Shown: piece after piece, positions 51,599 through 61,232 of the stretch
Position numbering within the stretch: the stretch's first letter is position 1
Layout: each line of letters opens with the position of its first letter
Assembly (NCBI RefSeq): GCF_004102025.1
Contig: NZ_CP025228.1
Coordinates: 620,001 to 684,000 of the forward strand
DNA: 64,000 bases
From: Actinomyces qiguomingii
GTDB taxonomy: Bacteria; Actinomycetota; Actinomycetes; Actinomycetales; Actinomycetaceae
Direction of reading: 5' to 3'
Notes under the pieces: model-generated
Seen by the model: the letters and a program-made list of their open reading frames with translations, nothing else
The model's database searches: none
Told to the model about the DNA's origin: nothing
Position numbers and translations under genes: made by a program

Positions 51599-53416
51599 TT
51601 AGTTCCCCGACTCCCGGCGCATCGCCTGCCAGCGGTCGCGTACCGCGAAGGCGTTCTGCTTGGGGTCGCGCGCACGAGTGAACATGCCCTTCTTGTTGCC
51701 GCCCACCCGGTTGACGCCGGGGACGGTCTGGAAATCGGCGAAGTTCCACATCTGTTCGCCCACGATCTGCGGGTAGGAGTCGAAGACCCGGTGGTACATG
51801 GCGAGCATGTCCGTCTGGTAGTCCTCGGACCAGGGGCGGTGGAAGACATCACGCAGCCCGGCCAGCGTATCCGGCCCGTACTCGGTGAACACGATCGGTT
51901 TGCCCGGCGCCCGCGCGATCCAGGCGTCGACCTCGGCGCGCAGCGCCGCCTCCGCGCCCGCCAGGTCTCCATTGTTGACATACCAACCGTAGTAGCGGTT
52001 GAGCATGACCACGTCGAACAGGTCCACCACCCGCTCTCGATCCGGGGTGGAGATCATTACGTTCACGTAGCCGATGGGGCGCGTCGGGTCCGCCTGGCGG
52101 GCCGCGGCGGCCAAGGGCCGGAAATAGTTCTCCGCCTCCTCGGTGTGGCTCTCCGGCTCATTGGCCAGCGACCACAGCACCACGCAGGGGTGATTCTTGT
52201 CCCGGGCGATCAGCTCGCGGATATGCGCGGCGTGCACGGCCTGCGTGTGCTCATTGACATGGTCGTCACTGAACAGCGCCATCGGCTCACCGCCAAAGAT
52301 GCCGCCGCCTATACCCGTGTTCAGGCCGACCGCGGCCGTCTCATCAATCACCACTACGCCGCGCTCGTCGGCGTAGTCCATGACCTCCTCGGCGTAGGGG
52401 TAGTGGGAGGTGCGGAAGGAGTTCGCGCCCTGCCACGCCATCAGCTCGAAGTCGTGAACCATGAGTGCGTCGTCGTGCCCCTTGCCGCGGATGAGATTGT
52501 CCTCGTGCCGGCCGTAGCCGCGGAAGTAGAAGGGCTCGCCGTTGATGAGGAACTGGCCCTGGCGCACCGCCACGGTGCGCACCCCGAAGCGCTGCGGGTA
52601 GACGTCCTCGCCGGCCGCGTCCTCGGCCCGCCGGCGGGCATGCGCCTCCAGGGTGTACAGGTAGCCGGCCCCGGGACGCCACAGCTGCGCCGCGGGGATG
52701 GTCGCCTCGCCCTCGGCGCCCTCGGCGCGGGCCACCTCGGTTCCGGCGGCGTCCTTGATGATGACGTGCACATGCTCGGCGCCCGGCGCCTGCACGGCGT
52801 AGGTGACGCGTCCGGTGGTGCCTTCGGGCCCGTCGGTGTAATCGGTGGCGATGGTCACGTCCGTGATGGCGACCGGCGGGCGGGTGTACAGCGCGACGTG
52901 GCGGTGAATGCCCGCGTAGTTGAAGAAGTCGTGGAAGTAGCGCTGAACCGGGCGTCCCCGGGAGTCCTCGGTGAGGTAGCCCGGTGGGATGGACTGCCAG
53001 GACAGCCGGTTGTCCACCCGCACGGTGATGCGGAAGGCCTGCCCGGGCGTCACCTGCTCGGTGATATCCGCCTCGAAGGGCAGGTAGCCGCCCACGTGTT
53101 CGGCGACCTCGACGCCGTCGACCCACACGCGCGCCTCATGGGTCACGGAGCCGAACCGCAGGATCAGGCGGTCACCGCCCAGGTTGCGGGGGGCGACCGC
53201 CTCGCGCTCGTACCAGGCCGGGCCCACATGGTCGTGCACCTCGGTGTCGGTGGTGACATCGTTGTAGGAGGCCGGCACCGGCATGGGACGAGGCGCCGAC
53301 AACCGCCCGGTGAACCAGCCGTCCAACAGCCCACGATCCGCGGGATCGAGTTGGAAGCGCCACACCCCGTCCAGGCTGATGACAGTGCGTGAGGCGGAGT
53401 TGCGTACCGACAACAT
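51599..53416 (-). CDS. uidA: Beta-glucuronidase, glycoside hydrolase family 2
   Basis: This 605-residue GH2 enzyme releases D-glucuronate from beta-glucuronides. The order is sugar-binding domain, Ig-like domain and TIM barrel. Acid/base Glu420 stands in SLANEPESH and nucleophile Glu512 in VFTEYGPD. The glucuronate-specific Asn-x-Lys motif is present as NKK (574-576) in RVGGNKKGMFT, which separates it from galactosidases. There is no signal peptide, so it works on glucuronides brought in by the adjacent transporter. The segment AAVGLNTGIGGGIF corresponds to the active-site loop 1 region. Confidence 0.93.
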   Translation of the reverse strand: MLSVRNSASRTVISLDGVWRFQLDPADRGLLDGWFTGRLSAPRPMPVPASYNDVTTDTEVHDHVGPAWYEREAVAPRNLGGDRLILRFGSVTHEARVWVDGVEVAEHVGGYLPFEADITEQVTPGQAFRITVRVDNRLSWQSIPPGYLTEDSRGRPVQRYFHDFFNYAGIHRHVALYTRPPVAITDVTIATDYTDGPEGTTGRVTYAVQAPGAEHVHVIIKDAAGTEVARAEGAEGEATIPAAQLWRPGAGYLYTLEAHARRRAEDAAGEDVYPQRFGVRTVAVRQGQFLINGEPFYFRGYGRHEDNLIRGKGHDDALMVHDFELMAWQGANSFRTSHYPYAEEVMDYADERGVVVIDETAAVGLNTGIGGGIFGGEPMALFSDDHVNEHTQAVHAAHIRELIARDKNHPCVVLWSLANEPESHTEEAENYFRPLAAAARQADPTRPIGYVNVMISTPDRERVVDLFDVVMLNRYYGWYVNNGDLAGAEAALRAEVDAWIARAPGKPIVFTEYGPDTLAGLRDVFHRPWSEDYQTDMLAMYHRVFDSYPQIVGEQMWNFADFQTVPGVNRVGGNKKGMFTRARDPKQNAFAVRDRWQAMRRESGN

Positions 53417-53561
53417 AACGGCTCCTTTACCATTACCGGACGTGTACCGGGCCTAGGTCTGCGGCCGGTGACGGCGGTTCTTCACGGACCGCCGTCGCAC
53501 GGGACTGCGGCGCGGGCGGATATGTGGATCATCCCACAGCATGCGCTCCGAGGCGATGCCA

Positions 53562-53614
53562 GGTTGCCGGATGTTGCCGGAGCGGCACATGCTCAACGGC
53601 AACTCCCGGCAACC
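53562..53614. promoter_or_regulatory. Two inverted copies of the GGCAAY-N4-GGCAACC operator
   Basis: The motif GGCAACTCCCGGCAACC lies at 53598-53614, and GGCAACATCCGGCAACC lies inverted at 53562-53578. The same motif appears before uxuB at 59463. Half-sites are direct repeats 10 bases (one helical turn) apart. The 340-base divergent gap between uidA and the transporter holds no gene; AGGAG at 53742 serves the transporter. Confidence 0.6.
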
Positions 53615-53756
53615 GAGGTGATTCCAGCCACGTCGGCGAGAAGCTGGGCACAGGCCGCCGGTCGTCCCGACCGGGTTTCCGCGGCCCGCACAGGAACTCC
53701 CCGGGCGCAGCCCGCCTGTGCACGCAACGACGCGAAGCAACAGGAGACGGACCCAC

Positions 53757-55253
53757 ATGGCCTCACCAAAGCAACAGGCGGACTCCACTCGCGCCGCCAC
53801 CGTAGAACTGGCCGGCACGCGCCCATTCGGCATGCGCGACAAGATCGGCTACATGTTCGGTGACTTCGGCAACGACTTCACCTTCACCCTGCAGGCCACC
53901 TTCTTCATGGTGTTCTACACCAACGCGGTGGGTATCGAGCCCGGTCATGTCGGCCTGCTCCTGCTCGGGGCGCGCGTAATGGATGGGTTCACCGACGTCG
54001 GCATGGGCATCATCGTCGACCGCCTGCCCGTCAAGCGCGAGGGTGAGAAATTCCGCCGCTGGCTCAAGTTCATCGCCGTTCCCGTGGCACTGGCCTCATG
54101 CCTGATGTACAGCGCATTCGTAGCTGATTTCGCCAGTTACGGCGCCCGGCTGGCCTGGATGTGCGCCACCTACTTCCTGTGGGGGTCGCTGTGCTACACG
54201 GCCATCAACATCCCCTACGGGTCGATGTCCTCGGTGGTCTCCTCCGACCCCGACCACCGCGCCGAGCTGTCCGTGTACCGCTCCACCGGTGCCACCCTGG
54301 CCAATATCGCCATCACCACGCTCATCCCGCTGGTCATTTACAGCACCAACAGTGAGGGCGTCTCCGTGCTGAGCGGCCCGGCCATGAACATCTCCGCGGC
54401 GGTCTGCTCCGTGCTGGCGGTGGTGTGCTACGCACTGTGCTACTTCAACGTCCAGGAGCGGGTCGTCACCGTGGCCGACCCCGACTCCTCCTCCAAGGCC
54501 GGCATCGGCACGATGCTCGGCTCCATCTTCACCAACCGCGCCCTGCTCGGCCTAATCGCCGCCGCCCTGCTGCTACTGGTGTCCACGCTGTTCGCCGGCG
54601 GCATGATCAGCTATCTTTTCCTGAACTACTTTGGCAACGGCCGCTTGCAATCACCCGCATCGCTGGCGGGCCTGCTGCCGGGGCTGGTCCTGATCGTCCT
54701 GGCGCCGTGGCTGTCGCGCCGCTTCGGCAAGGCGGAGGTCGGCGCGGTCGCCATGCTCGGGGGCGGCACGGTGCTGATCATCGCCTACTTCCTGCACATC
54801 ACCAGCGCGGTGCTGTGGATCGTGCTGTATGCGATCGCCATGTTCAGCACCGCCATCTTCAACTACCTGGTGTGGGCGTTCATCACCGACGTTATCGACT
54901 TCCAGGAGGTGCGCACCGGCCACCGCGACGACGGCACCGTCTACGCCGTCTATTCCTGGTCCCGAAAACTCGGGCAGGCGCTGGCTGGCGGACTGAGCGG
55001 ATGGGCGCTGGGCTGGATCGGCTTCAGCACCGAGGCCGCCACCTCCGGCGCGGAGCAGACGCAGGCCGTCAATGACGGCATCTACATGCTGGCCAACCTG
55101 GTCCCCGGCGTCGGATACGTGCTGGTGGGGCTGGCGCTGGTGTTCCTCTACCCGCTCAAGAAGAAGGTGGTCGACGCCAATAACGAGATCCTGACGGCGC
55201 GCCGTGCCGCTGGCACCGGCGACGCCCAAGGCTCCGCCTCCCCTGCCCACTAG
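53757..55253 (+). CDS. uidB: Glucuronide:cation symporter (GPH family, UidB-like)
   Basis: This 498-residue membrane transporter of the glycoside-pentoside-hexuronide family has about twelve hydrophobic segments. Family marks are RDKIGYMFGDFGNDFTF at the start and TDVIDFQEVRTGHRDDGTVY in the C-half. ATG 53757 follows AGGAG by 10 bases. It is divergent from uidA and leads an operon with two isomerase-like and two oxidoreductase genes. Glucuronides are the likely substrate from context. Confidence 0.85.
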   Translation: MASPKQQADSTRAATVELAGTRPFGMRDKIGYMFGDFGNDFTFTLQATFFMVFYTNAVGIEPGHVGLLLLGARVMDGFTDVGMGIIVDRLPVKREGEKFRRWLKFIAVPVALASCLMYSAFVADFASYGARLAWMCATYFLWGSLCYTAINIPYGSMSSVVSSDPDHRAELSVYRSTGATLANIAITTLIPLVIYSTNSEGVSVLSGPAMNISAAVCSVLAVVCYALCYFNVQERVVTVADPDSSSKAGIGTMLGSIFTNRALLGLIAAALLLLVSTLFAGGMISYLFLNYFGNGRLQSPASLAGLLPGLVLIVLAPWLSRRFGKAEVGAVAMLGGGTVLIIAYFLHITSAVLWIVLYAIAMFSTAIFNYLVWAFITDVIDFQEVRTGHRDDGTVYAVYSWSRKLGQALAGGLSGWALGWIGFSTEAATSGAEQTQAVNDGIYMLANLVPGVGYVLVGLALVFLYPLKKKVVDANNEILTARRAAGTGDAQGSASPAH

Positions 55254-55308
55254 CAGACCAGCCCATCGGCAGACGACTGAGAACCATGACGAAAGGCAAT
55301 GATCACCC

Positions 55309-56151
55309 ATGTGGACCATGACCGGATTCGCCGACGAGATCGACCCGGACCCGCAGGTTCAGACGCGAGTGCTGCACGAACTGGGCCTGCGGCACCTGGA
55401 GCTGCGCAGCGTCTGGGGGACCAAGGTGCTCGACCTGACCGACGAGCAGTTGCGTGCCGTGAAGGACATCCTCGACACCGCGGGGATCACCCCCTCTTGC
55501 ATCGGCTCCGATCTGGGCAAGATCTCGATCACCGAGCCCTTCGCCCCGCACCTGCAACGCGCCCGGCATGCGGTGGAGGTGGCCGGTTTCTTCGGCGTCT
55601 CCCGCATCCGCGTGTTCAGTTTCTTCATTCCCGACGGCGAGCCCGCATCCCGTTACCGCGAGGAGGTGCTGGCGCGTACTCGGGCGATGGTGCAGGTGGC
55701 CGCCGAGGCCGGCGTCACCCTGCTGCATGAGAACGAGAAGGACATCTACGGCGACGTCCCCTCCCGTGTGGCGGACCTGCTGTCCACTATCGACTCCCCG
55801 TACTACCGCGCCGCCTTCGACCCCGCCAACTACGTGCAGTGCCACGTGCGCCCCATGGATGAGGCCTGGCCGCTTGTGAGCGAGTACACCGACTACATCC
55901 ACTGCAAGGACGCCCGCTTCCCCGTCGACGCCACCGACCTGGGCGAGGTGGTCCCCTGCGGCCAGGGCGACGGTCAGTGGCGGGGCCTGCTGGCGGCCTT
56001 GAAGGATTCCGGCTATTCGGGTTATTTCTCCCTGGAGCCCCACCTGGGCGAGTTGACCGCATTCGGGGCCGTATCCGGGCGGGAGAACTGGTCGCGGGCA
56101 TACCGCGCCCTACTATCGCTGCTGGCCGAAGTCGGCGTCGAACCGAGCTGA
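55309..56151 (+). CDS. TIM-barrel sugar isomerase/epimerase-like protein 1
   Basis: This 280-residue protein of the AP_endonuc_2 superfamily has likely metal ligands Glu in LLHENEKDIYG, Asp in AAFDPANY, His in DYIHCKDAR and Glu in FSLEPHLG. It follows the transporter by 55 bases and precedes two Gfo/Idh/MocA genes. Members include epimerases and, in oxidative deglycosylation systems, lyases acting on 3-keto-glycosides. Which applies here cannot be decided from sequence. Confidence 0.75.
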   Translation: MWTMTGFADEIDPDPQVQTRVLHELGLRHLELRSVWGTKVLDLTDEQLRAVKDILDTAGITPSCIGSDLGKISITEPFAPHLQRARHAVEVAGFFGVSRIRVFSFFIPDGEPASRYREEVLARTRAMVQVAAEAGVTLLHENEKDIYGDVPSRVADLLSTIDSPYYRAAFDPANYVQCHVRPMDEAWPLVSEYTDYIHCKDARFPVDATDLGEVVPCGQGDGQWRGLLAALKDSGYSGYFSLEPHLGELTAFGAVSGRENWSRAYRALLSLLAEVGVEPS

Positions 56152-56157
56152 TGGGTC

Positions 56158-57210
56158 ATGCGAAAGGCTGCCCTGATCGGATGTGGCGACGTATCGGTCG
56201 TCCACCTGGAGGCGATCGCCGCCATGGACGACGTCGAACTGGTCGGCGTGTGCGACTTAGATGCCGCGGCGCTGGAGCCCGTGGTCCGGAACACCGGGGC
56301 CCCCGGTTTCACCGCCGTCGCCGACCTGCTCGAGGCCACCCGCCCCGACACCCTGCACGTGGCCACCCCGCATGACACCCATGTGGATATCACCCTTGAG
56401 GCGCTCGCGGCGGGGGTCAACGTCATCCAGGAGAAACCGGTGGCGCACAACTGCGCCACCGGCCAGCGCCTGGTCGATGCACTCGCCCGGATGCGCGCAT
56501 CCGGGCGGTCCTGCCCCAAGGTGGCGGTCTGTCTGCAAAACCGCTACAACACCTCCTCCGTCCAACTGCGTCGGCTGCTGAGCGGCGGGAACCTGGGCAA
56601 AGTGCGCGGGGCCTATGCGACCGTAGCCTGGAGCCGCCCCGAGGGCTACTACGAGGACCGGCCGTGGCGCGGTTCCAAGGCGCGTGCCGGCGGCGGTCTG
56701 CTGATGAACCAGGCGCCCCACACGCTGGACTTGCTCCAGTGGCTTCTGGGTGAGGTGATTGAGGTCAGTGGCCACGTCTCCACGGACAAGTTCGCGGCGG
56801 TCAGCGAGGTGGAAGACACCGCCTCCGCCCGCCTAACCCATGCCTCCGGCGTAACCACCTGCTTCTATGGGACTGTCAACCTGTCCCGGCACCGGCCGGT
56901 TGAGATAGAGCTGGACTGCGAACACGCCTACGCCACCATTCGCGACGGACTGGACATCCGCTGGGAAGACGGGCGGGTCGACCACTATGACGAGCGGCGA
57001 CCCGCCGGTGCGGGTCGCACCTACTGGGGTGTGAGCCATGAACTGCTCATCCGCGACTTCTACGCCCGCCTGGATGATCCCGAGCCCTTCTGGATCTGCC
57101 CGGCCGAGGCCATGAAATGCCTGTGCATAGCCGAGTCCATATACGAGTCATCCGCCGCTTCGGCGCCTCGTACCCTCCATAATCACAATCATGCGAGCAT
57201 GAAGGAATAG
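56158..57210 (+). CDS. Gfo/Idh/MocA-family oxidoreductase 1
   Basis: This 350-residue NAD(P)-dependent oxidoreductase has the N-terminal Rossmann motif GCGDVS, a THVDITLEALAAGVNVIQEKP segment carrying the catalytic Lys of EKP, and the C-terminal domain with GGLLMNQAPHTLDLLQWLLG. It lies 6 bases after the isomerase-like gene and 2 bases before a second oxidoreductase. The C-terminus is His/Asn-rich (LHNHNHASMKE). The substrate is probably a sugar, sugar acid or glycoside. Confidence 0.83.
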   Translation: MRKAALIGCGDVSVVHLEAIAAMDDVELVGVCDLDAAALEPVVRNTGAPGFTAVADLLEATRPDTLHVATPHDTHVDITLEALAAGVNVIQEKPVAHNCATGQRLVDALARMRASGRSCPKVAVCLQNRYNTSSVQLRRLLSGGNLGKVRGAYATVAWSRPEGYYEDRPWRGSKARAGGGLLMNQAPHTLDLLQWLLGEVIEVSGHVSTDKFAAVSEVEDTASARLTHASGVTTCFYGTVNLSRHRPVEIELDCEHAYATIRDGLDIRWEDGRVDHYDERRPAGAGRTYWGVSHELLIRDFYARLDDPEPFWICPAEAMKCLCIAESIYESSAASAPRTLHNHNHASMKE

Positions 57211-57212
57211 TC

Positions 57213-58424
57213 ATGAGCCAAACCAGTGACAACAATGGTCGGCCCCATGCCGTAGCCACCGGGGAGCCGGTGCGCTTGGGCGTAGTCGGCCTGGGCACCG
57301 AGGGCGGCATGTACGCCCAGTTCATCTCCGCCGGGCGTGTCCCCGGTATGCGCATCGGCGCCATCTGCGACATCCTTTCCGACAAACAGCAACAGGCGCA
57401 GGAGTACGGTGTCCCCTTCTACACCGACTACCGGGAGATGATCACCTCCGGCACGGTCGACGCCGTGGTAACCACCGTTCCCCACTATATTCACCCCGAG
57501 GTCGGCATCTACGCGCTGGATCACGGCGTCCACGTGCTGGTTGAGAAGCCGGTCGGTGTCTATACCGCCCAGGCCCGTGAACTGATTGAATTCGCCGCCG
57601 ACCACTCCGAGTTGATCTTCGGCGTCTTCTTCAACCAGCGCACCAACCCCCTGTATCAAGACCTGCGCGCCCTGCTCGCCTCTGGTGAACTGGGGGCCCT
57701 GCGCCACACCACCTGGACCATCACCACCTGGTGGCGGCCGCAGGGATACTACGAGCAGTCCGACTGGCGCGCCACCTGGGGTGGTGAGGGCGGTGGCGTA
57801 CTGGTCAACCAGGCGCCCCATCAGCTGGACCTGTGGCAGTGGCTGTGCGGCATTCCCGAATCCGTATTCGCCAAATGCCAGTACGGGTTCCGACGTGCCA
57901 TCGCCGTTGAGGACGAGGTAAACGCCATGGTCGACTTCGGTGACGGCGCCACCGGCACCTTCATCACCGCCACCCACGACCTGGTAGGAACCGACCGCCT
58001 GGAGATCCTGTGCGACCGGGGCAAAATCGTTGTCGAGGACTCCCGGCGCGTAACCATCGCCCGCCTCAACCAGGACGAGCGTGCCGTCTCCGATGCTATG
58101 CCCATGGAACAGGTGCGTGAGATGTTCAAGGGTGAATTCGACCCGGCCTCACTGGTCACCACCGAGGTTAAGGAGTACGACTCGGTGTGGGGGCAGCAGC
58201 ACTGCGAAGTGCTGCGCAACTTTGCCGCCGCCGTCCGCGGCGAGGAGGAGCTGCTCGCCCCCGGCGGGGATGGTATTCACGGGGTGCGCCTGGCCAACGC
58301 CATTCACCTGTCCAGCTGGACGGGGCGGGAGGTGGCACTGTCGGACTTCGATGAGACCGCCTACCTGAAGCTGCTCAACGAGCGCATCAGTGCTGAGGGA
58401 AAGTTCGAGGTGCGTCCCCTATGA
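57213..58424 (+). CDS. Gfo/Idh/MocA-family oxidoreductase 2
   Basis: This 403-residue protein has a Rossmann start GVVGLGTEGG, VEKPVGVY with the EKP Lys, and WRATWGGEGGGVLVNQAPHQ before LDLWQWLCG. The FFNQRTNPLYQDLR and WRATWGGEGGG pattern is shared by gut-bacterial oxidoreductases of the type used for glycoside oxidation, from memory of the family. GAAGGA lies 6 bases before the ATG, inside the 3' end of the previous gene. The stop overlaps the next start by ATGA. Confidence 0.83.
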   Translation: MSQTSDNNGRPHAVATGEPVRLGVVGLGTEGGMYAQFISAGRVPGMRIGAICDILSDKQQQAQEYGVPFYTDYREMITSGTVDAVVTTVPHYIHPEVGIYALDHGVHVLVEKPVGVYTAQARELIEFAADHSELIFGVFFNQRTNPLYQDLRALLASGELGALRHTTWTITTWWRPQGYYEQSDWRATWGGEGGGVLVNQAPHQLDLWQWLCGIPESVFAKCQYGFRRAIAVEDEVNAMVDFGDGATGTFITATHDLVGTDRLEILCDRGKIVVEDSRRVTIARLNQDERAVSDAMPMEQVREMFKGEFDPASLVTTEVKEYDSVWGQQHCEVLRNFAAAVRGEEELLAPGGDGIHGVRLANAIHLSSWTGREVALSDFDETAYLKLLNERISAEGKFEVRPL

Positions 58425-59308
58425 GCGCAGTGAATATGCCCACTAGCGGCGTCCGGCGGGATCCGGTGCTGGGCGTGCAGATGATGATGCTGAAGGATCA
58501 GGTGGCCGAGCAGGGCATGTGGGCGGTTCTCAAGCGCGTGGCCGAACTCGACCTGCACGCCGTCGAGGTCTCACAGATCCCCATGAACGAGGCCAATACT
58601 GCCGAGCTGGAACGGGGGGTCGCCGAACTCGGCATTGAGGTGGCCGCCCTGTCAACGGGTCTGGCACGCCGTCCGGGGCAGCGCATGGACACGCTGGAGG
58701 AGGATTTCGACAAGCTCGTCGCCGACTGTCGACGCCTGGGCTGCCGCTTCGCCCGCATCCCCATGATGGACTTCTCCGCCATGGTCTCCAAGGAGGCCGT
58801 TCAGGCCTGGGCGAGGCGTCTGAACCCCTACGCCCACCGGCTGAGGGAGGAGGGGATAACGCTGTGCTATCACAACCACCACGTGGACCTGCACCGATTC
58901 GGGGACGAACGCATTTTCGACATCGTACGTAGGGTGGCCCCAGAACTGGCCTTCGAGGTCGATCTGCACTGGGTGCAGCGCGGCGGGATGGCGCCGCTGG
59001 ACATGCTCGCCGCCTACGCCGGGGTATGCAAGTTGATCCATGTCAAGGACTACCGGGTCACCGCTCTGCCCCGGGAGGCGCTTGAACTCATGGACGCCGG
59101 CAAGGTGACCGAGGGATACGACATGTTTGTCAACATCATTGAGTTCGCCGAGGTGGGCAGCGGCAATATGAACTGGCCGGATCTTCTGCCCGCGGCAGCG
59201 GACGCGGGCGCGGAGTACTTCCTGATCGAGCAGGACTTGACCTACGGGCGCGATCCCTTCGACTGCCTGGCCGACTCGCGCGCCTACCTACGCTCAATCG
59301 GCTACTGA
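58421..59308 (+). CDS. TIM-barrel sugar isomerase/epimerase-like protein 2
   Basis: This 295-residue AP_endonuc_2-superfamily protein has likely ligands in LCYHNHHVDLHRF, FEVDLHWVQRGG, KLIHVKDYR and FLIEQD. It differs clearly from the similar protein at 55.3 kb. The ATG overlaps the oxidoreductase stop. It ends the transporter operon; uxuB starts 286 bases later behind its own operator motif. Confidence 0.77.
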   Translation: MSAVNMPTSGVRRDPVLGVQMMMLKDQVAEQGMWAVLKRVAELDLHAVEVSQIPMNEANTAELERGVAELGIEVAALSTGLARRPGQRMDTLEEDFDKLVADCRRLGCRFARIPMMDFSAMVSKEAVQAWARRLNPYAHRLREEGITLCYHNHHVDLHRFGDERIFDIVRRVAPELAFEVDLHWVQRGGMAPLDMLAAYAGVCKLIHVKDYRVTALPREALELMDAGKVTEGYDMFVNIIEFAEVGSGNMNWPDLLPAAADAGAEYFLIEQDLTYGRDPFDCLADSRAYLRSIGY

Positions 59309-59425
59309 TCCCGGCGCGGTTCCGCGGGGCGCTGCGGGGCCTGAGCGTCCACGCCGCCAAAATGGCAGGTGTCCTCGCGGGCCCGGGTTGTTTTCTCATG
59401 CCTGAGCAATGCATGGGGACAAACC

Positions 59426-59448
59426 GGTTCTTCCGGTTTGAGGGTGGG
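59426..59448 (+). repeat. Solo terminal repeat upstream of uxuB
   Basis: GGTTCTTCCGGTTTGAGGG and the following TGGG match the left end of repeat copies A and C. With the preceding bases it forms a hairpin (AAACCGG 59421-59427 with CCGGTTT 59433-59439). No partner end is found before the uxuB gene. Confidence 0.5.
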
Positions 59449-59462
59449 TCACGTAGTGTGGT

Positions 59463-59479
59463 GGCAATTCCTGGCAACC
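59463..59479 (+). promoter_or_regulatory. GGCAAY-N4-GGCAACC operator before uxuB
   Basis: GGCAATTCCTGGCAACC matches the motif at 53598-53614 in 15 of 17 positions. It lies 115 bases before the uxuB start, just after the solo terminal repeat. It supports common control of the uidA/transporter region and the uxuBA-eda-kdgK operon. Confidence 0.55.
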
Positions 59480-59594
59480 CGGGACGGGCGGGGTGTTCGA
59501 GGGCGAATCTTTAGTCAACTCAGGACCGTGCCGGGAACCGCGATGCCGCGCCGCCCCGTACGGCCGCATCCGCAGCAAAGGAGCCGATCCGCCC

Positions 59595-61232
59595 ATGAGA
59601 CTGACCATCGCAGGGCTACAGGACCGTGATGCCTACCTCAATGCCGGCGTGATCGTCCCCGGCTTCGACGTCGCCACCATGCAGGCGGCCGGCCGGACTC
59701 GTCCCCGCTGGCTCCACTTGGGCGCCGGCAATATCTTCCGCGTCTATTTGGCTCGAATCGCCGACGATCTTTTCGCCTCCGGCCACCACTGGCCGATCAC
59801 CGCCGTCGTCACCACCGATCCGGCCGGATTCGACACCCGACTCGGTGCCCACGACCTGCTCACCCTCTCGGTGACTGTCAACCCCGACTCCAGCCGCGAC
59901 CTGCGCGCCATCGCCGGGTTGGCGGAGGGCCTGGCCACCCGGCGCGAGGCGGACCTCGCCCGCCTGTTCGCACTCGCCGTCGACCCCGAGGTCACCCTTG
60001 TCTCCCTGACCATCACCGAGAAGGGCTACGCCGTTCACGACGGCGCCGGACGACTCCTGCCCGAGGTCGCCGACGCCGTCGCCGCCGACCCCCACGGCTA
60101 CCAGTCCCACGCCATGGCGCTGCTTGCCGCGGTGCTGCTGGCCCGCTATGAGGCCGGCGGCGCTCCCATCACCCTTATGAGTTGCGACAACTTCAGCCAC
60201 AACGGTGACCGGCTGCGTGAGGCGATCGACGTCGTCGCCCGCGGCTGGGTCCAGGCTGGTACCGCGCCCGAAGCCTTCCTCGACTTCCTCTCCGACCCCG
60301 CCCGCGTCGCCTTCCCCATCACCGTCATCGACAAAATCACCCCCCGCCCCAGCCCGGCCGTCAGTGAGGAACTGGCCCGGCTTGGCTTCGCCGACATGGA
60401 CCTGACCGAGAGCGGCGGCACGTCCCAGGCGGGCTTCGTTAATACCGAGCCCACCGAGTACCTCATCATTGAGGATGCCTTCGCCGCCGCCCGCCCGCCC
60501 TTCGAACTCGCGGGCGCCCACGTCGTCGAACGCCGGGTGTGTGACGACTTCGAAAACATGAAGGTGACCACCTGCCTCAACCCCCTGCACACCGCCCTGG
60601 CCGTTGCCGGCTGCCTGCTGCGCCTGCCCACCATCGACGCCGAGATGCGCGACCCGGCCCTGGCGGCGCTGGTGAACCGGTTGGGCTGGGACGAGGGCCT
60701 GCCGGTGGTCTCCGACCCCGGCGTAGTGGCCCCTGCGGACTTCCTCGCCGAGGTCCTGCGCACCCGCTTCACCAACCCCTACCTGCCCGACGATCCGGCC
60801 CGCATCGCCATGGACACCTCCCAGAAGATGCCCATCCGCTTCGGCCAAACCCTGCTGCGCTACCGCAACCGCGGCCTGGACATGGGCACACTCACCGCGA
60901 TCCCACTGGTGATCGCCCTGTGGTGCCGCTACCTGACCGGAATCGCCGACGACGGCGCCCCCTTCGCCCCATCATCCGACCCCCGCTATGAGGAGCTGCA
61001 CGCCCACGTGGCCGACCTGCCTCTGGGCGGGACGGGCGGCGGGGACGACGCCGTCCAGGACTTTGCCGCGGACCTCCACGCCGCGTTGCACCCCATCCTG
61101 TCCGACTCGACCCTGTTCGCCCTGGACCTGTACACCACCCCGCTGGCCGCCAAAATCGAGGCACTGGTGGCGCGACTGCTTGCCGGCCCTGGCGCCGTGC
61201 GCGCCACCATTGAGGAGGAGATGCTGCCATGA
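59595..61232 (+). CDS. uxuB: Fructuronate reductase (mannitol dehydrogenase family)
   Basis: This 545-residue NAD-dependent enzyme reduces D-fructuronate to D-mannonate. The Rossmann part contains [17 protein letters not shown], followed by LTITEKGY. The catalytic Lys/Asn/His region is [23 protein letters not shown] 59595 is preceded by AAAGGAG (59577-59583). The length is longer than E. coli UxuB (486) and closer to the DUF/LOR variants. The 3' end overlaps uxuA by ATGA. Confidence 0.87.
   Translation: MRLTIAGLQDRDAYLNAGVIVPGFDVATMQAAGRTRPRWLHLGAGNIFRVYLARIADDLFASGHHWPITAVVTTDPAGFDTRLGAHDLLTLSVTVNPDSSRDLRAIAGLAEGLATRREADLARLFALAVDPEVTLVSLTITEKGYAVHDGAGRLLPEVADAVAADPHGYQSHAMALLAAVLLARYEAGGAPITLMSCDNFSHNGDRLREAIDVVARGWVQAGTAPEAFLDFLSDPARVAFPITVIDKITPRPSPAVSEELARLGFADMDLTESGGTSQAGFVNTEPTEYLIIEDAFAAARPPFELAGAHVVERRVCDDFENMKVTTCLNPLHTALAVAGCLLRLPTIDAEMRDPALAALVNRLGWDEGLPVVSDPGVVAPADFLAEVLRTRFTNPYLPDDPARIAMDTSQKMPIRFGQTLLRYRNRGLDMGTLTAIPLVIALWCRYLTGIADDGAPFAPSSDPRYEELHAHVADLPLGGTGGGDDAVQDFAADLHAALHPILSDSTLFALDLYTTPLAAKIEALVARLLAGPGAVRATIEEEMLP

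Noticed and set aside
50622..51981. N-terminal extension of the 50.5-kb LacI gene to 51981
   Set aside because: The extra 145 residues are Arg/Thr-rich shadow of uidA; the HTH begins soon after ATG 51546, which has a ribosome site.
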